Of a DNA stretch of 64,000 nucleotides, positions 41,864-50,553 are shown one piece after another (position 1 is the first letter of the stretch; the number at the start of each line of letters is the position of its first letter). The notes beneath the pieces were generated by a model, which ran no database searches, was not told the DNA's origin, and saw nothing but the letters and a program-made list of their open reading frames with translations. This DNA comes from JAVBTR01 sp031556065 (GTDB lineage Bacteria; Bacillota; Clostridia; Christensenellales; Aristaeellaceae). The stretch is from assembly GCA_031556065.1 (NCBI GenBank), contig JAVBTR010000008.1, forward strand, positions 80,192 through 144,191, read 5' to 3'. The translations under genes and the position numbers were made by a program.

Positions 41864-43388
41864 AAAAATAAAGGCAAGAAAGGCCCTGGCAACTTTTCTG
41901 CTATTATGTATGCTGACACCCATTGTGCTGCTATACGGCAGCGCCTTTGCGGAAGAACCCATTGCACCGATTGAAACGGAAACGGGCATTGAAAATGCGC
42001 TTTCTTCGGACAGTGAGTCCGAAACAACCCAAGAACCAACTCTAGCGGAAGAACCCACGCCTATTCCCACACAGGAGCCTACCCCTACGGAGGTAGTTTC
42101 GCCTTACAAGATAACTTTCACTACTCCGAAGAACTGGACCGGTGCAGCCTCGGCAACCGTTAAGATCAGGGTGGCGGATAAGCAAAGTGTCGGCTGGCAC
42201 AAGGTGGAGCTGAAGTTCAAAGGCTCCGATTGGCTGGAACTATCTGATCGTTTCATTGATGCGCAGGACGATAAGATCAATTTCGATGTCAGCGATAATG
42301 GCAGCTTGTTCGTTCGCGTCACCGATACCCATGGGAATGAGTTCATAGAAGAAGCTTGTATTAACTGCTTTGATCGAACGCCCCCCACGGTAACAGCAGG
42401 CGTGGATGATCTTCTGCTTCGTGTGGAAGCAATCGATGCACAATCCGGTGTGGCAGGCATTCAGGTCAATGGTTTATTGTTTACCACGCTTGAAAATGGC
42501 GTTTTAAATGTGCGCATCGAGGAAGTATTGATGCAATATGAGAAACTGGCCATTCGCGCCGTTGACTATGCAGGCAACTTTTCCGCGCCGGTGACGCTGG
42601 ATAACCCCTATTATGCCGTTCCCGTACCGGAAGCAACGCCTACCCCAACGCCGGAAGTTACCCCAGTTCCAACAGCGGAACCAACCGTCGCACCGACCAC
42701 AGAACCGACAGCAACGCCTAAACCCACCAAGAAGCCTAGCAGTGGCGGCTCCGGCAATCAAGCGACAGCGACACCAGAGGTAACGGCAGCGCCGATCATC
42801 CTGCCAACGGCAGACCCCAACACCCAAGCTGCGCAGGTTACGACACTGCCTGAACCTGTTACCAATACAGAATACATCACCCTGGGTCCCGGCAAGCCCT
42901 TTAAAGCGGAAAGTAATATGAATACGTTGGATTTGCTATATTCTTCCCACACCAATAAGCAGTTTATCACTGTTCAGACACGAAATGGCGATACCTTCTT
43001 CATCATTATCGATTACGATAAGCCAATCGACGAAGAAGCCGATTTATACGAAACCTATTTTCTGAATCTGGTGGATGAACGGGATCTGCTGGCGCTGCTT
43101 TCACAGGAGGAGCTGCCTGTGGCTACGCCGACACCCATCGTGATTATTGCGACACCCGAACCCACTGCCGTTCCTGTGGCAACTGCCACGCCTAATGAGC
43201 CTGCAAAGGCAGCGGACAATGGTTCTATGTCTATCCTGCTGGTAGCAGTAATCGTATTGGCCGGCGGCGGGGCTTATTTATTCATGCAATCGAAAAAAGG
43301 CAACAGTCACAAAAAGCCCATGCTGGATGATGACCCGGACGAAGATGAAGAGGAGGGGGAGTACGAATCATCTGAGCAGAACGAGTAA
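41850..43388 (+). CDS. DUF4366 (CD1107 family) secreted, membrane-anchored ICE protein
   Basis: A 512-residue protein with a signal peptide (1-35, ending SAFA), a Thr/Pro/Glu-rich linker with EPTPIPTQEP units, an extracellular beta-rich region, a second long Thr/Pro stretch (ATPTPTPEVTPVP), the conserved DUF4366 core (EYITLGPGKPFKAESN ... NGDTFFIIIDYDKP) and a C-terminal membrane segment (ILLVAVIVLAGGGAYLF) with an acidic cytoplasmic tail. It is a standard member of the Tn1549 transfer region, probably part of the envelope complex. The ATG at 41850 lies nine bases after GGAGG; an ATG at 41844 is too close to it. Confidence 0.87.
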   Translation: MKKNKKIKARKALATFLLLCMLTPIVLLYGSAFAEEPIAPIETETGIENALSSDSESETTQEPTLAEEPTPIPTQEPTPTEVVSPYKITFTTPKNWTGAASATVKIRVADKQSVGWHKVELKFKGSDWLELSDRFIDAQDDKINFDVSDNGSLFVRVTDTHGNEFIEEACINCFDRTPPTVTAGVDDLLLRVEAIDAQSGVAGIQVNGLLFTTLENGVLNVRIEEVLMQYEKLAIRAVDYAGNFSAPVTLDNPYYAVPVPEATPTPTPEVTPVPTAEPTVAPTTEPTATPKPTKKPSSGGSGNQATATPEVTAAPIILPTADPNTQAAQVTTLPEPVTNTEYITLGPGKPFKAESNMNTLDLLYSSHTNKQFITVQTRNGDTFFIIIDYDKPIDEEADLYETYFLNLVDERDLLALLSQEELPVATPTPIVIIATPEPTAVPVATATPNEPAKAADNGSMSILLVAVIVLAGGGAYLFMQSKKGNSHKKPMLDDDPDEDEEEGEYESSEQNE

Positions 43389-43392
43389 GGAA

Positions 43393-43433
43393 AATGAGGG
43401 GGCAGATTTCATTTCAAATTCTGCCCTCTCATT
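43393..43433 (+). terminator. Long hairpin after the DUF4366 gene
   Basis: AATGAGGGGGCAGA with flanking ATTT pairs with AAAT-TCTGCCCTCTCATT over about 17 bp with one wobble. It lies five bases after the stop codon. There is no T-run, but its strength and place fit the end of the transcript. Confidence 0.6.
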
Positions 43434-43438
43434 CCCTA

Positions 43439-43467
43439 TTGCATAAACGGCTTAATTCGGATAGAAT
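43439..43467 (+). promoter_or_regulatory. Promoter of the toxin-antitoxin genes
   Basis: TTGCAT and TAGAAT are separated by 17 bases, a good SigA-type match, 42 bases before the antitoxin start and just after the hairpin of the preceding gene. Confidence 0.6.
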
Positions 43468-43508
43468 ATAGATAAGAAATAAACGTTATTTGCAAGGAGG
43501 TTAATGCA

Positions 43509-43778
43509 ATGATCAATATTCGTCCGATTTCTGATCTTCGGAACAAGTTTCTGGAGATTGAAAAACTGGTAAAGAAAGGTGATCCCGTGTATCTGACTAA
43601 AAATGGGGCTGGTTCTATGGTGGTATTAAGCCTTGAACAATATGCCGCATTGACAGATGAAATTGAACTGAAGCTTGACGAGGCAGACAAAGCGGCTGCT
43701 ATTTCCGATGTTCGCTACACAGAAGATGAAGTTTTTTCAAGAGTGAGGGCAAGGATTCATGGAAAGCAAACATTATAA
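43509..43778 (+). CDS. Antitoxin, Phd/YefM family
   Basis: An 89-residue antitoxin: MINIRPISDLRNKFLEIEK with the Phd/YefM DNA-binding fold, YLTKNGAGSMVVLSLEQY in the middle, and an acidic C-terminal tail that would wrap the toxin. It should repress its own promoter and neutralise the next gene product. AAGGAGG lies before the ATG. Its end overlaps the toxin gene by 20 bases. The pair is an addition to the usual ICE gene set and could stabilise the element. Confidence 0.88.
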   Translation: MINIRPISDLRNKFLEIEKLVKKGDPVYLTKNGAGSMVVLSLEQYAALTDEIELKLDEADKAAAISDVRYTEDEVFSRVRARIHGKQTL

Positions 43779-44073
43779 ACTGCGGATTTTGCCTTTATTC
43801 GAGGATGACTTGAATGAGATCGCGGACTATATTACGATTAAACTGCGTAACCCATTGGCGGCAGAGGATCTGATTGACTTGGTGCAGGAAAGCATTCGTG
43901 ATAGATTATCATGTGCCGAAGCGTTTGAACCATATCCTTCAACCAAGATGCGGGAATTGCCGTACTATCGCATCTACGTGAAAAACTATATTATATTCTA
44001 TGTTGTAATAAACGATGTAATGGAAGTTCGGCGGATTCACTACAACAAGCGCAACAACCCCTCCAACTTGTAA
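43759..44073 (+). CDS. Toxin, RelE/ParE family
   Basis: A 104-residue RelE/ParE-fold toxin: LRILPLFEDDLNEIADYI at the start, the middle MRELPYYRIYVKNYIIFYVV and the end VMEVRRIHYNKRN. Members cleave ribosome-bound mRNA (RelE) or poison gyrase (ParE); the sequence does not settle which. It is encoded overlapping its antitoxin and is closed by a strong terminator. Confidence 0.88.
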   Translation: MESKHYKLRILPLFEDDLNEIADYITIKLRNPLAAEDLIDLVQESIRDRLSCAEAFEPYPSTKMRELPYYRIYVKNYIIFYVVINDVMEVRRIHYNKRNNPSNL

Positions 44074-44096
44074 AACCAAATAACCCAATCATTACA

Positions 44097-44120
44097 GGCA
44101 GTCCTTCGGGGCTGCCTTTT
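44097..44120 (+). terminator. Terminator with TTCG loop after the toxin gene
   Basis: GGCAGTCC and GGGCTGCC enclose a TTCG tetraloop and are followed by TTTT. It ends the toxin-antitoxin unit 24 bases after the toxin stop. Confidence 0.85.
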
Positions 44121-44141
44121 CATGTAGAAAGGCAGAAAAAA

Positions 44142-46220
44142 GTGGATTTAATTATTACAGAGAAGCCCAGCGTTGCGAAAATGATAGCCGATGTGCTATA
44201 TGCCAAGGAAAAGAAGGAAGGTTACTACCAAGGAACGGATTATATGGTCAGCTGGTGCATTGGCCATCTGGTGGAGTTTGCTCCGGCGCACCAATACAAT
44301 GAAGGCTATGCCAAATGGAAATATGAAGATTTGCCTATTAGCCCTGCTCAATGGCAATATGTTGTATCGGAAAAGACCCAGAAACAGTTTTCGGTACTTC
44401 AAAAGCTTATGAATGACAAGCGTGTGGAAACGGTGATATGCGCTACGGATGCGGGCCGTGAAGGCGAGCTGATCTTTAGGCTCGTTTATGAAAAATGCCG
44501 TTGCGGCAAGCCTGTGAAACGGCTATGGATATCTTCGCTGGAAGCAAGCGCGATTCGCAATGGCTTCAATAAGCTCAAGGATGGCCAGGAATATGATCGG
44601 CTTTATAAGGCAGCGCTATGCCGTGCCCAGGCGGACTGGCTGGTAGGCATTAATGCCACACGCCTGTTCTCGCTTATGTATAACCAGAAATTGAATGTTG
44701 GCCGTGTCATAACACCGACGCTGGCGCTTATCGTAAACCGTGAGGCGACGATTGCTTCATTTCATTCTGAAAGCTTTTATAATGTGCAGATCGGCAAGGG
44801 CTTTTTAGCGAAGACAGAGCGTATCGATACCAGGGAAGAAGCGGAAAAGATCTGTGCAGCTTGTGATCAGCAAACCGCTATCGTAAAGAAAATCGTGCAA
44901 AAGAGCAAAACGGAGAAGCCCCCGAAGCTGTATGATCTGACCACCCTACAGCGTGATGCCAACCGTATCTATGGCTATACCGCCCAGCAAACCCTTGATT
45001 ACGCCCAAAGCCTTTATGAAAAGAAGCTGATCACCTACCCCCGAACGGATAGCTGCTATTTAACCAGCGATATGGCCGGAGAACTGTCTACGCTGGTTAA
45101 GCTAACCATGAACGAACTGTATATTGGGAAAGACCCTGATGCGATGGTCCACATCGACCAGGTGATCGATGATAGAAAGGTTACCGATCATCATGCGCTG
45201 ATTCCGACCCAGGCTATTTTGAGGGCAGATGTTGAAAGCTTGCCCATGGGTGAAAGGGATATCCTGAACTTGATCGCCGTTCGCTTAGCCTGTGCTGTTG
45301 GTGATGCCCATGTTTACGAAGAAACCACCGTTACGTTGGATTGTGCAGGCTATACCTTTACTGTTACAGGGTCTGTCGTTCAAAACATGGGCTGGCAGAA
45401 GCCCCAAACCAGCCTGTTCATTCGGGATGGCAATCGGATCATGCAAAAAACAGAACAGCTGCGTATGCTGCCGGAAATGGAAGAAGGCCAGCGCATTCCT
45501 TCTGTCCTGGCTGTGGTGAAAAAGGGAAAGACCACGCCGCCCAAGCATTTTACGGAGGATACCTTGCTATCCGCTATGGAAACGGCAAGTGCTGAGGATA
45601 TGCCCAAAGACGCTGAACGTAAAGGCTTGGGAACCCCTGCCACACGAGCCGGGGTGATTGAAAAGCTGGTCAATGTGGGCTTGATCCAGCGCAAAGCGGA
45701 GAATAAGGTTAAGCATCTTTTGCCCACAGCTAAAGGAACCTCCCTGATTGCGGTTTTGCCGGAGGCTCTTCGTTCTGCGCAAATGACAGCGGAGTGGGAG
45801 CAGCGTTTAAAGCGGATCGAGCGTGGCGAGGTGGATGCGGAGGATTTTCTATACGATATTAATACCATGCTTGGAACCCTTGTGAATACGGCGCAGCCTG
45901 TTCCCAACGCAGATATCCTTTTCCCCTCTGATCGTACGAAGCTGGGAAACTGCCCTAAATGCGGCGCGCCTGTATCGGAAACGGCCAAGGGCTTTTTCTG
46001 CGAAAATTTGAAGTGCTACTTTGGCCTATGGAAAGATAATCGGTTTCTTGTATCCAAAGGCAGACCACCTACCGCGCAAATGATGATGACCCTGCTCCGC
46101 GATGGGCAGATTCACTTAACGGGCCTTTACTCCGAGAAAACCAAGAAAGAATACAACGCCATCCTGGTTATGGAGACCGAAGAGGACGGCAGCCCGCGGA
46201 TTCGGTTGGTGTTCAATTAA
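44142..46220 (+). CDS. topB: DNA topoisomerase III (type IA) of the ICE
   Basis: A 692-residue type IA topoisomerase. The Toprim domain has ITEKPSVAKMIADVL at the start and ATDAGREGELIFRLVYEKC; the catalytic Tyr299 is in LITYPRTDSCY; one C-terminal zinc finger is visible (CPKCGAP ... CENLKC). It relaxes or decatenates DNA and is a standard gene of Tn1549-like ICEs, presumably for the processing of transfer intermediates. The start is GTG at 44142, 14 bases after GAAAGG. Its TAA shares a base with the next ATG. Confidence 0.93.
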   Translation: MDLIITEKPSVAKMIADVLYAKEKKEGYYQGTDYMVSWCIGHLVEFAPAHQYNEGYAKWKYEDLPISPAQWQYVVSEKTQKQFSVLQKLMNDKRVETVICATDAGREGELIFRLVYEKCRCGKPVKRLWISSLEASAIRNGFNKLKDGQEYDRLYKAALCRAQADWLVGINATRLFSLMYNQKLNVGRVITPTLALIVNREATIASFHSESFYNVQIGKGFLAKTERIDTREEAEKICAACDQQTAIVKKIVQKSKTEKPPKLYDLTTLQRDANRIYGYTAQQTLDYAQSLYEKKLITYPRTDSCYLTSDMAGELSTLVKLTMNELYIGKDPDAMVHIDQVIDDRKVTDHHALIPTQAILRADVESLPMGERDILNLIAVRLACAVGDAHVYEETTVTLDCAGYTFTVTGSVVQNMGWQKPQTSLFIRDGNRIMQKTEQLRMLPEMEEGQRIPSVLAVVKKGKTTPPKHFTEDTLLSAMETASAEDMPKDAERKGLGTPATRAGVIEKLVNVGLIQRKAENKVKHLLPTAKGTSLIAVLPEALRSAQMTAEWEQRLKRIERGEVDAEDFLYDINTMLGTLVNTAQPVPNADILFPSDRTKLGNCPKCGAPVSETAKGFFCENLKCYFGLWKDNRFLVSKGRPPTAQMMMTLLRDGQIHLTGLYSEKTKKEYNAILVMETEEDGSPRIRLVFN

Positions 46221-46471
46221 TGATGAGAGCAAGCTTCAATATGCCCATCCTTACCTTGGAAGAATATAACCTCATTTGCATGTATCAATCCGGCACGTGC
46301 GCCGGCTTGGTTAAACAACTCACCACCATGCTACAATACCTGCCCCCGGAGGAAAAGGCCCTTAAATCATTGACGGAGCGTGTCATTTCAAAGCTTAAAG
46401 CCCTCGCCGAGGAGGATTACGCACGGATGACCGCTGCTATGTTCCCTAAATTCAACAGCAAGGAGGGATAA
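46220..46471 (+). CDS. Transposon-transfer assisting (TTRAP-like) protein
   Basis: An 83-residue protein with the pattern TLEEYNLICMYQSGTCAGLV and a helical end (ISKLKALAEEDYARM), as in the small TTRAP proteins between topoisomerase and LtrC genes of these ICEs. Function is not known in detail. It starts on the last base of the topoisomerase stop and ends two bases before the next gene, so all three are coupled. Confidence 0.75.
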   Translation: MMRASFNMPILTLEEYNLICMYQSGTCAGLVKQLTTMLQYLPPEEKALKSLTERVISKLKALAEEDYARMTAAMFPKFNSKEG

Positions 46472-46472
46472 T

Positions 46473-47330
46473 ATGCCTACAAATGCGCTTGCCTACGCTC
46501 AGCTGGCAGATCAGACAGCCCAGCAAATCACAAGCAGCTATCAAGAATGGACAGCCTTTTTGACCACAGCCGCGAGGCTGTATAAGTACCCCTATGGCGA
46601 TCAGATTATGATCTATGCGCAACGCCCGGATGCTACGGCCTGTGCAGAATATGATACTTGGAACAACACCATGCACCGTTACGTTCGCCGTGGTTCCAAG
46701 GGGATCGCATTGCTAGACCCCGGTTCCAAAGGCTTACAGATCAGGTATGTATTTGATCAAGCCGATACGGGCGGCAGGGTGAATTCTCGCAGCCCTTTTT
46801 TATGGACGATCGAAGATCGCCATGAACAGGCCGTTCGTGAAATGCTGGGGGGTGTCTATGATATTTCGCCCTATCTTAATCTTTCTGCGCAGTTAAATCA
46901 CATTGCGGGGCAACTGGCATCTGAGTATTGGCAGGAGCATCAAAAGGACATTATCGGCATCGTTGACGGTTCCTACTTGGCGGCGTATGATGAATTTAAC
47001 ATCAGTGCGTCCTTCCGCAAAGCGGCAACAGCCAGTATCTCCTACGCATTGCAATCCCGATGCGGGCTGGAGCCGGAAAGCAGCTTTAACCACGAGGATT
47101 TCATGGATGTTTTCGACTGGAACACACCCAATGCACTGGCCGCTATGGGAACTGCCGTCAGCCGGATCAATCAACAGGTGCTCAGGCAGATTGAAGTGAC
47201 CGTTAAAAGTATCGAGAGGAGCTATGAAAATGAGCGAACTGACCTACATCAACAATGGGGATTATCTGATCCCGGACATCGCATTGAACCAACAGGATAT
47301 GGCATAAGTCCAATTATCTTTTTCAAATAA
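46473..47330 (+). pseudogene. LtrC-like large ICE protein, N-terminal fragment
   Basis: The frame of 285 codons opens with AYAQLADQTAQQITSSYQEW and continues with RLYKYPYGDQIMIYAQRP and RRGSKGIALLD, the N-terminal region of the very large LtrC-like/helicase-methylase proteins that end Tn1549-type transfer regions. Such proteins normally exceed 1,500 residues. Here ICE homology stops at about 47,220-47,305 and the last codons read into foreign sequence. AAGGAGGG precedes the ATG. This marks the broken right side of the ICE. Confidence 0.8.
47224..47307 (+). pseudogene. Short TnpV-like beginning, overlapping the end of the LtrC-like fragment
   Basis: In the +1 frame relative to the LtrC-like fragment, an ATG preceded by GAGAGGAG opens a 27-codon frame reading MSELTYINNGDYLIPDIAL, which fits the start of TnpV (compare YVLVGDYYLPCI at 14.6 kb). 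It stops at 47307, close to the point where the opposite anti-sigma gene is also cut. It may be the beginning of a TnpV gene lost at that junction. Confidence 0.45.
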
Positions 47331-47984
47331 TGTTGTTAGCCGACTGTTTATTGTTTGGAAGCGGACGCTTGCATCTTCGCTATCAATATTCGCCCCAACT
47401 TCGTCAGTGTACTCGTTAAAGCGCAGTATTCCATCCGACTGGTTTCGAAAAATCAATTCTCCACCACCCATGATGTTGTTGTTTATATGGGAGAGGCTAT
47501 ATCCCTCCGGCACATAAGCCGGGTAATAGTGCCCCTGCCATTCTGCTGGTACCAAGAAGCCTTCTTCCTCTGCTTCACGTAGTTCAACGGTTGTAAATTG
47601 CTCCTGGATTGAGTAAAGCAGCTCCATTACAGACACACGCACATATTCATTGGTGGCTATTGCAGCCGTCAACGTGATATAAAAAGTAAGTACCAAACAG
47701 GCAGCGATTTTTGCCGCATTGGGTAAAACCTTAATCAACTGCCCACGTCGAACCCTTCTCCGGCTTTTGTCAATGATATCCAGGCATTGGCGTTGGTTTT
47801 GAATCATTGCTTTTGTAATTCGATTGACCTCTTCTTCATTTTTAGGATCATCCATAAAGGCTTGAAGCTCATTTACTGCTTCTCCATCATCGATGTAGAA
47901 AGCAAGCCTTAAATGAGCAGTTTCTAAATCCATCAACAGATCAGATTGTGAATAGGGGTAATGCTTCTTATTGCGGAGCGTCAT
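47262..47984 (-). pseudogene. Membrane anti-sigma-like protein (DUF4367 type), C-terminus cut
   Basis: A 240-codon frame with a helical N-terminal region (cytoplasmic, about 1-85), one membrane segment (AACLVLTFYITLTAAIA, about 93-110) and an extracellular part with FLVPAEWQGHYYPAYVPEGY, as in DUF4367-containing anti-sigma proteins. From about 47,310 onwards the frame reads antisense through the ICE end (WTYAISCWFNAMSG), so the natural C-terminus is lost. It overlaps the sigma gene by 17 bases. Loss of the sensory end may leave the sigma factor misregulated. Confidence 0.65.
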
Positions 47985-48537
47985 AATTATCGCCCCCTAG
48001 CTTTTCATATAAATGCCGCCTTCCGCTTGTCAGATATTTTCTTACAGTAGATGGCTGTATGGAAAGATGAAGTGCTATTTCCTTATCACTAGCCCCCTCC
48101 AAGTAACACATGCTCATTGCGGCTTGCTCTTGCATGGGCAAACATTTCAAAGCTCTTATCACATCTTCAGTGGCCACTTTGGTGATAACTTCATTTTCAA
48201 TTGAATTCCCATCGGTGATAAATTCATGCACATCTTCTGCATCGATACTAAATGTAACACCCTGCTCCCTTTGCCTTTTGTTAAGGATGTTAATTGCTAC
48301 GTTTTTCGCCGTTCGCACAAGGTATTGCCGTACTTTCGATGCCTCAACTTCCTTAAGAACATGGGATTTTTGAATTAGCCTCACAAACGCAGTGTTAACA
48401 GCATCCGCCGCATCATGTTCATTGCCGAGAATGCGAAAGGCACACGCCATCATTAGAGTGCCATGATCAGAATACAGTTGCGCAAAAAAAATGCGATCAT
48501 CCTCGTTTTCAATCGTTAAAAGGAACATAGGGAACAT
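47968..48537 (-). CDS. RNA polymerase sigma-70 family (ECF-like) factor
   Basis: A 189-residue sigma factor. Region 2 spans FFAQLYSDHGTLMMACAFRI and NEHDAADAVNTAFVRLI; region 4 has LPMQEQAAMSMCYLEGASDKE followed by the helix-turn-helix ALHLSIQPSTVRKYL. It pairs with the overlapping anti-sigma gene. The ATG at 48537 has GGGAGG seven bases upstream; one 15 bases earlier overlaps that site. Two direct repeats lie 34-70 bases upstream. Confidence 0.88.
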   Translation of the reverse strand: MFPMFLLTIENEDDRIFFAQLYSDHGTLMMACAFRILGNEHDAADAVNTAFVRLIQKSHVLKEVEASKVRQYLVRTAKNVAINILNKRQREQGVTFSIDAEDVHEFITDGNSIENEVITKVATEDVIRALKCLPMQEQAAMSMCYLEGASDKEIALHLSIQPSTVRKYLTSGRRHLYEKLGGDNYDAPQ

Positions 48538-48570
48538 AATCAGACCTCCCAAAACTGAGCCACAAGAAAA

Positions 48571-48607
48571 TAGCCTAAATGACTATTTAGTAGCCTTTAA
48601 GACTATT
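48571..48607 (-). promoter_or_regulatory. Two 17-bp direct repeats upstream of the sigma gene
   Basis: TAGCCTAAATGACTATT (48571-48587) and TAGCCTTTAAGACTATT (48591-48607) agree in 14 of 17 bases and have a 20-bp period, about two helical turns. The place upstream of the sigma gene suggests a regulator or autoregulation site. Confidence 0.5.
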
Positions 48608-48759
48608 ATATCATAATTAAATTATTATTGGGCGGTCAGATGAAAGGTGGGTGAAATTCCGAGAAGCGTTTCCTTAGCTACCCGGTAATGGGCGTTTTAT
48701 AAATCGATCCCTAGATGCAAAAAAAATTCCCTCTTCGAAGTTTCGAGGAGGGCTTAAAA

Positions 48760-49367
48760 CTAGAACAACCCGATTTGAACTGGTTCATCCGGTACCGCAG
48801 TCATAGTAGTGAGAGCAGCGGCTAAGACAGGATCTGGTGCGTTTAAAAGATCGAGCCAAGCAGCTTGGGCATCTTTGGGTAAAATGACAGGCATGCGATC
48901 ATGAATATAGCGGACACTCGTATCTGCATCGCGGGTTATAATCGAAAACACAGGCAGCGGTTGGTCATGCTCTTGCCGGAAAATCGCAGCCATGTAGATT
49001 GGGCTGGAGCCGTTTGGTCGAATACGGTGCTTGATCTTTTTACCGCTTGTTTCCTGCCATTCAAAATACCATGATGCGGGTATCAAGCAGCGTGTTTCTC
49101 TTACCGCTTTTTAAACATGGGCTTTTCCGTGATCCCTTCGCTGCGGGAGTTTATTACCAACCCCTTGCCATCAAATCGAGTGAATCCCCATCTCATAGCT
49201 TCCGGGCCGCTTGATGTGATTACAGGGACTATGTTAGACGGAAAAATCTTCCCAGAGGTTTTCATTTCGGGGAATTTTATTTTGCGATTGGCTTCGTCAA
49301 TAACACGGCGAAGTTCTTCATCGGATATATCATCGGAATCAGCTGCAACATAGAATCGTCCACACAT
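48760..49367 (-). pseudogene. SRAP (YedK/HMCES-type) abasic-site protein, frameshifted
   Basis: Two adjacent frames make one SRAP protein. The first (49367-49101) has the catalytic N-terminal MCGRFY, with Cys2, then MRWGFTRFDGKG and INSRSEGITEKPMFKK. The second (to 48760) continues LIPASWYFEWQET with the Glu, and IHDRMPVILP with the His. SRAP proteins trap abasic sites in single-stranded DNA by a Cys2 linkage. The break is at a run of five T (49108-49112, A on the coding strand) where six would restore the frame, so this is either a recent mutation or a sequencing error in a homopolymer. All catalytic residues are still encoded. Confidence 0.85.
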
Positions 49368-49382
49368 GGGAAAACCTCCTTT

Positions 49383-49520
49383 TTAGGTATTGTAACCTTT
49401 TGGGCGGGGATTATCAATTGCAGTTGCCACGTTCGATAAACCAAATGCCCTCGATATGAGATTCAAAGAGATAACGCAACCTGGATTTGGCAGTTGCTGA
49501 TTACCGTACCAGATGAAGAA
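49383..49520 (-). pseudogene. Possible remnant of an XRE-type DNA-binding protein
   Basis: A minus-strand stretch reads WYGNQQLPNPGCVISLNLIS then RAFGLSNV, recalling the last helices of an XRE helix-turn-helix (KWENxQxLPxxDNLIxLSRxFGLS). The expected N-terminal helices are not in frame. It may be a decayed fragment; the similarity is short. The remainder of 49,368-49,640 holds one copy of the hairpin repeat and no gene. Confidence 0.25.
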
Positions 49521-49563
49521 ACGGCAAGCCCGACACCAACGTTGCGAGACTGTAAAGACAGTA

Positions 49564-49630
49564 AGCAGGTAAGACAATAAGGATAAAGGCCATTAAGGCG
49601 CCGCTATCAGTTAATTTTGCTGATAGCGGC
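49564..49630 (+). repeat. Hairpin repeat unit, copy 1
   Basis: A ~66-bp unit that ends in the hairpin GCCGCTATCAG / CTGATAGCGGC (49600-49610 and 49620-49630, perfect 11-bp stem). The same unit recurs at 52861-52926 in the same orientation, sharing ATAAAGG(C/T)CATTAAG(G/A)CG before the stem. This copy lies ten bases past the PHP gene stop and can terminate it. Confidence 0.75.
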
Positions 49631-49640
49631 ATCTATTGGG

Positions 49641-50552
49641 TTAGTCTTGAAAGTAAAGTAGTCCGCTCGTAATTTCTTTTGAAATGCTTTCAACAACCAT
49701 ATTCGGTGCGAATACGGCCCCACCCAATTGAATGGCGGGCTTTGTCTTTCCATGGAAATCGCTGCCGCAGGTGGCAAGCAGTTTTCTGGTATTTGTTTCT
49801 TGATAATAGTATTCCGCCTGGTTTGGCATATGGTAGCTGCTGAAGGACTCAATGCCATCCATTCCAAGAGAAAGAATTCCATCCAGCAAGTGCGGCTTCC
49901 CCTTTAGATTCACCCCAGGATGCGCCAATATAGCAGCGCCATGGTTTTGATGAATGATATGAATGACTTCATCCATTTGCGGATATTGGATTTCCACATA
50001 GCAGGGTTTTCCTTGGGCATAATAATCCCAATAGAAATTTACATAAGGGTTATCACATCTTGAACCGCCGGGGCGGTAAGGGGATAGCATGGGGTGAGCG
50101 GCATACTCCGGCTTTGCCAGTAGCAGTTCTGCAAACATATCCCCGGTCCAGGTACCCTGCCAATAGCAGTGCTTCGACATGGCCCACATTTCATGCTCGG
50201 TTACATTAAACCCCATTTCCTGTGTCAATGTGAGCCGGGCAAGGGATGCTTGAAAGCTTTGGCTTTCGACGTTCTTTTCAATGTTTTGAAAATCTTGGCT
50301 TTGATAGTCGATCCCGTATCCCAGTACATGAAAATTGGTATCTTGATAAATGCAATCGATCTCAATGCCGGGAATATAATTGATTCCTTTTTCTTTTGCT
50401 GCCGCCTGGGCTTCGAGATTTGCCCGGGCGCAGTTGTGATCGGTAATGCTGATGGTAGCAAGGCCCTTTGAAAAACACTGCTCTACCAATTGTGTTGGAG
50501 TGAATTCTCCATCCTCGCTGTATCGGCTGTGCATGTGTAGGTCGATCAACAC
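49641..50552 (-). CDS. PHP domain phosphoesterase
   Basis: A 303-residue protein with all PHP motifs: IDLHMHSRYSEDGEFTP at the start, ISITDHN, YIPGIEID, ILAHPGVN and CGSDFHGKTKP. PHP domains of this trpH/YciV type hydrolyse nucleotide or phosphoester substrates with metal ions. It starts (GTG 50552) one base after the MFS stop, using AGGAGAA inside that gene, so the two are coupled. A transporter plus phosphoesterase pair could import and dephosphorylate a metabolite; the substrate is unknown. Confidence 0.85.
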   Translation of the reverse strand: MLIDLHMHSRYSEDGEFTPTQLVEQCFSKGLATISITDHNCARANLEAQAAAKEKGINYIPGIEIDCIYQDTNFHVLGYGIDYQSQDFQNIEKNVESQSFQASLARLTLTQEMGFNVTEHEMWAMSKHCYWQGTWTGDMFAELLLAKPEYAAHPMLSPYRPGGSRCDNPYVNFYWDYYAQGKPCYVEIQYPQMDEVIHIIHQNHGAAILAHPGVNLKGKPHLLDGILSLGMDGIESFSSYHMPNQAEYYYQETNTRKLLATCGSDFHGKTKPAIQLGGAVFAPNMVVESISKEITSGLLYFQD

Positions 50553-50553
50553 T

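Larger units (their letters stand above)
1..47305 (+). mobile_element. Tn1549/CTn-like integrative conjugative element, degraded
   Basis: The gene order (replication initiator, methyltransferase, sortase B, Cna-B adhesin, PcfB, VirD4, NlpC/P60, DUF4315, DUF4366, topoisomerase III, TTRAP, LtrC) is that of the Tn1549/CTn4 group. Missing are the end of VirD4, Maff2, TrbL, PrgI and VirB4, and most of LtrC. Its own integrase and left end are outside the window. The element starts before position 1; the right limit is the breakpoint with the anti-sigma gene. Confidence 0.8.

Noticed and set aside
45380..45988. A 202-codon minus-strand frame inside topoisomerase III
   Set aside because: The plus-strand gene is clearly conserved with all motifs; the antisense frame has no supporting signal.
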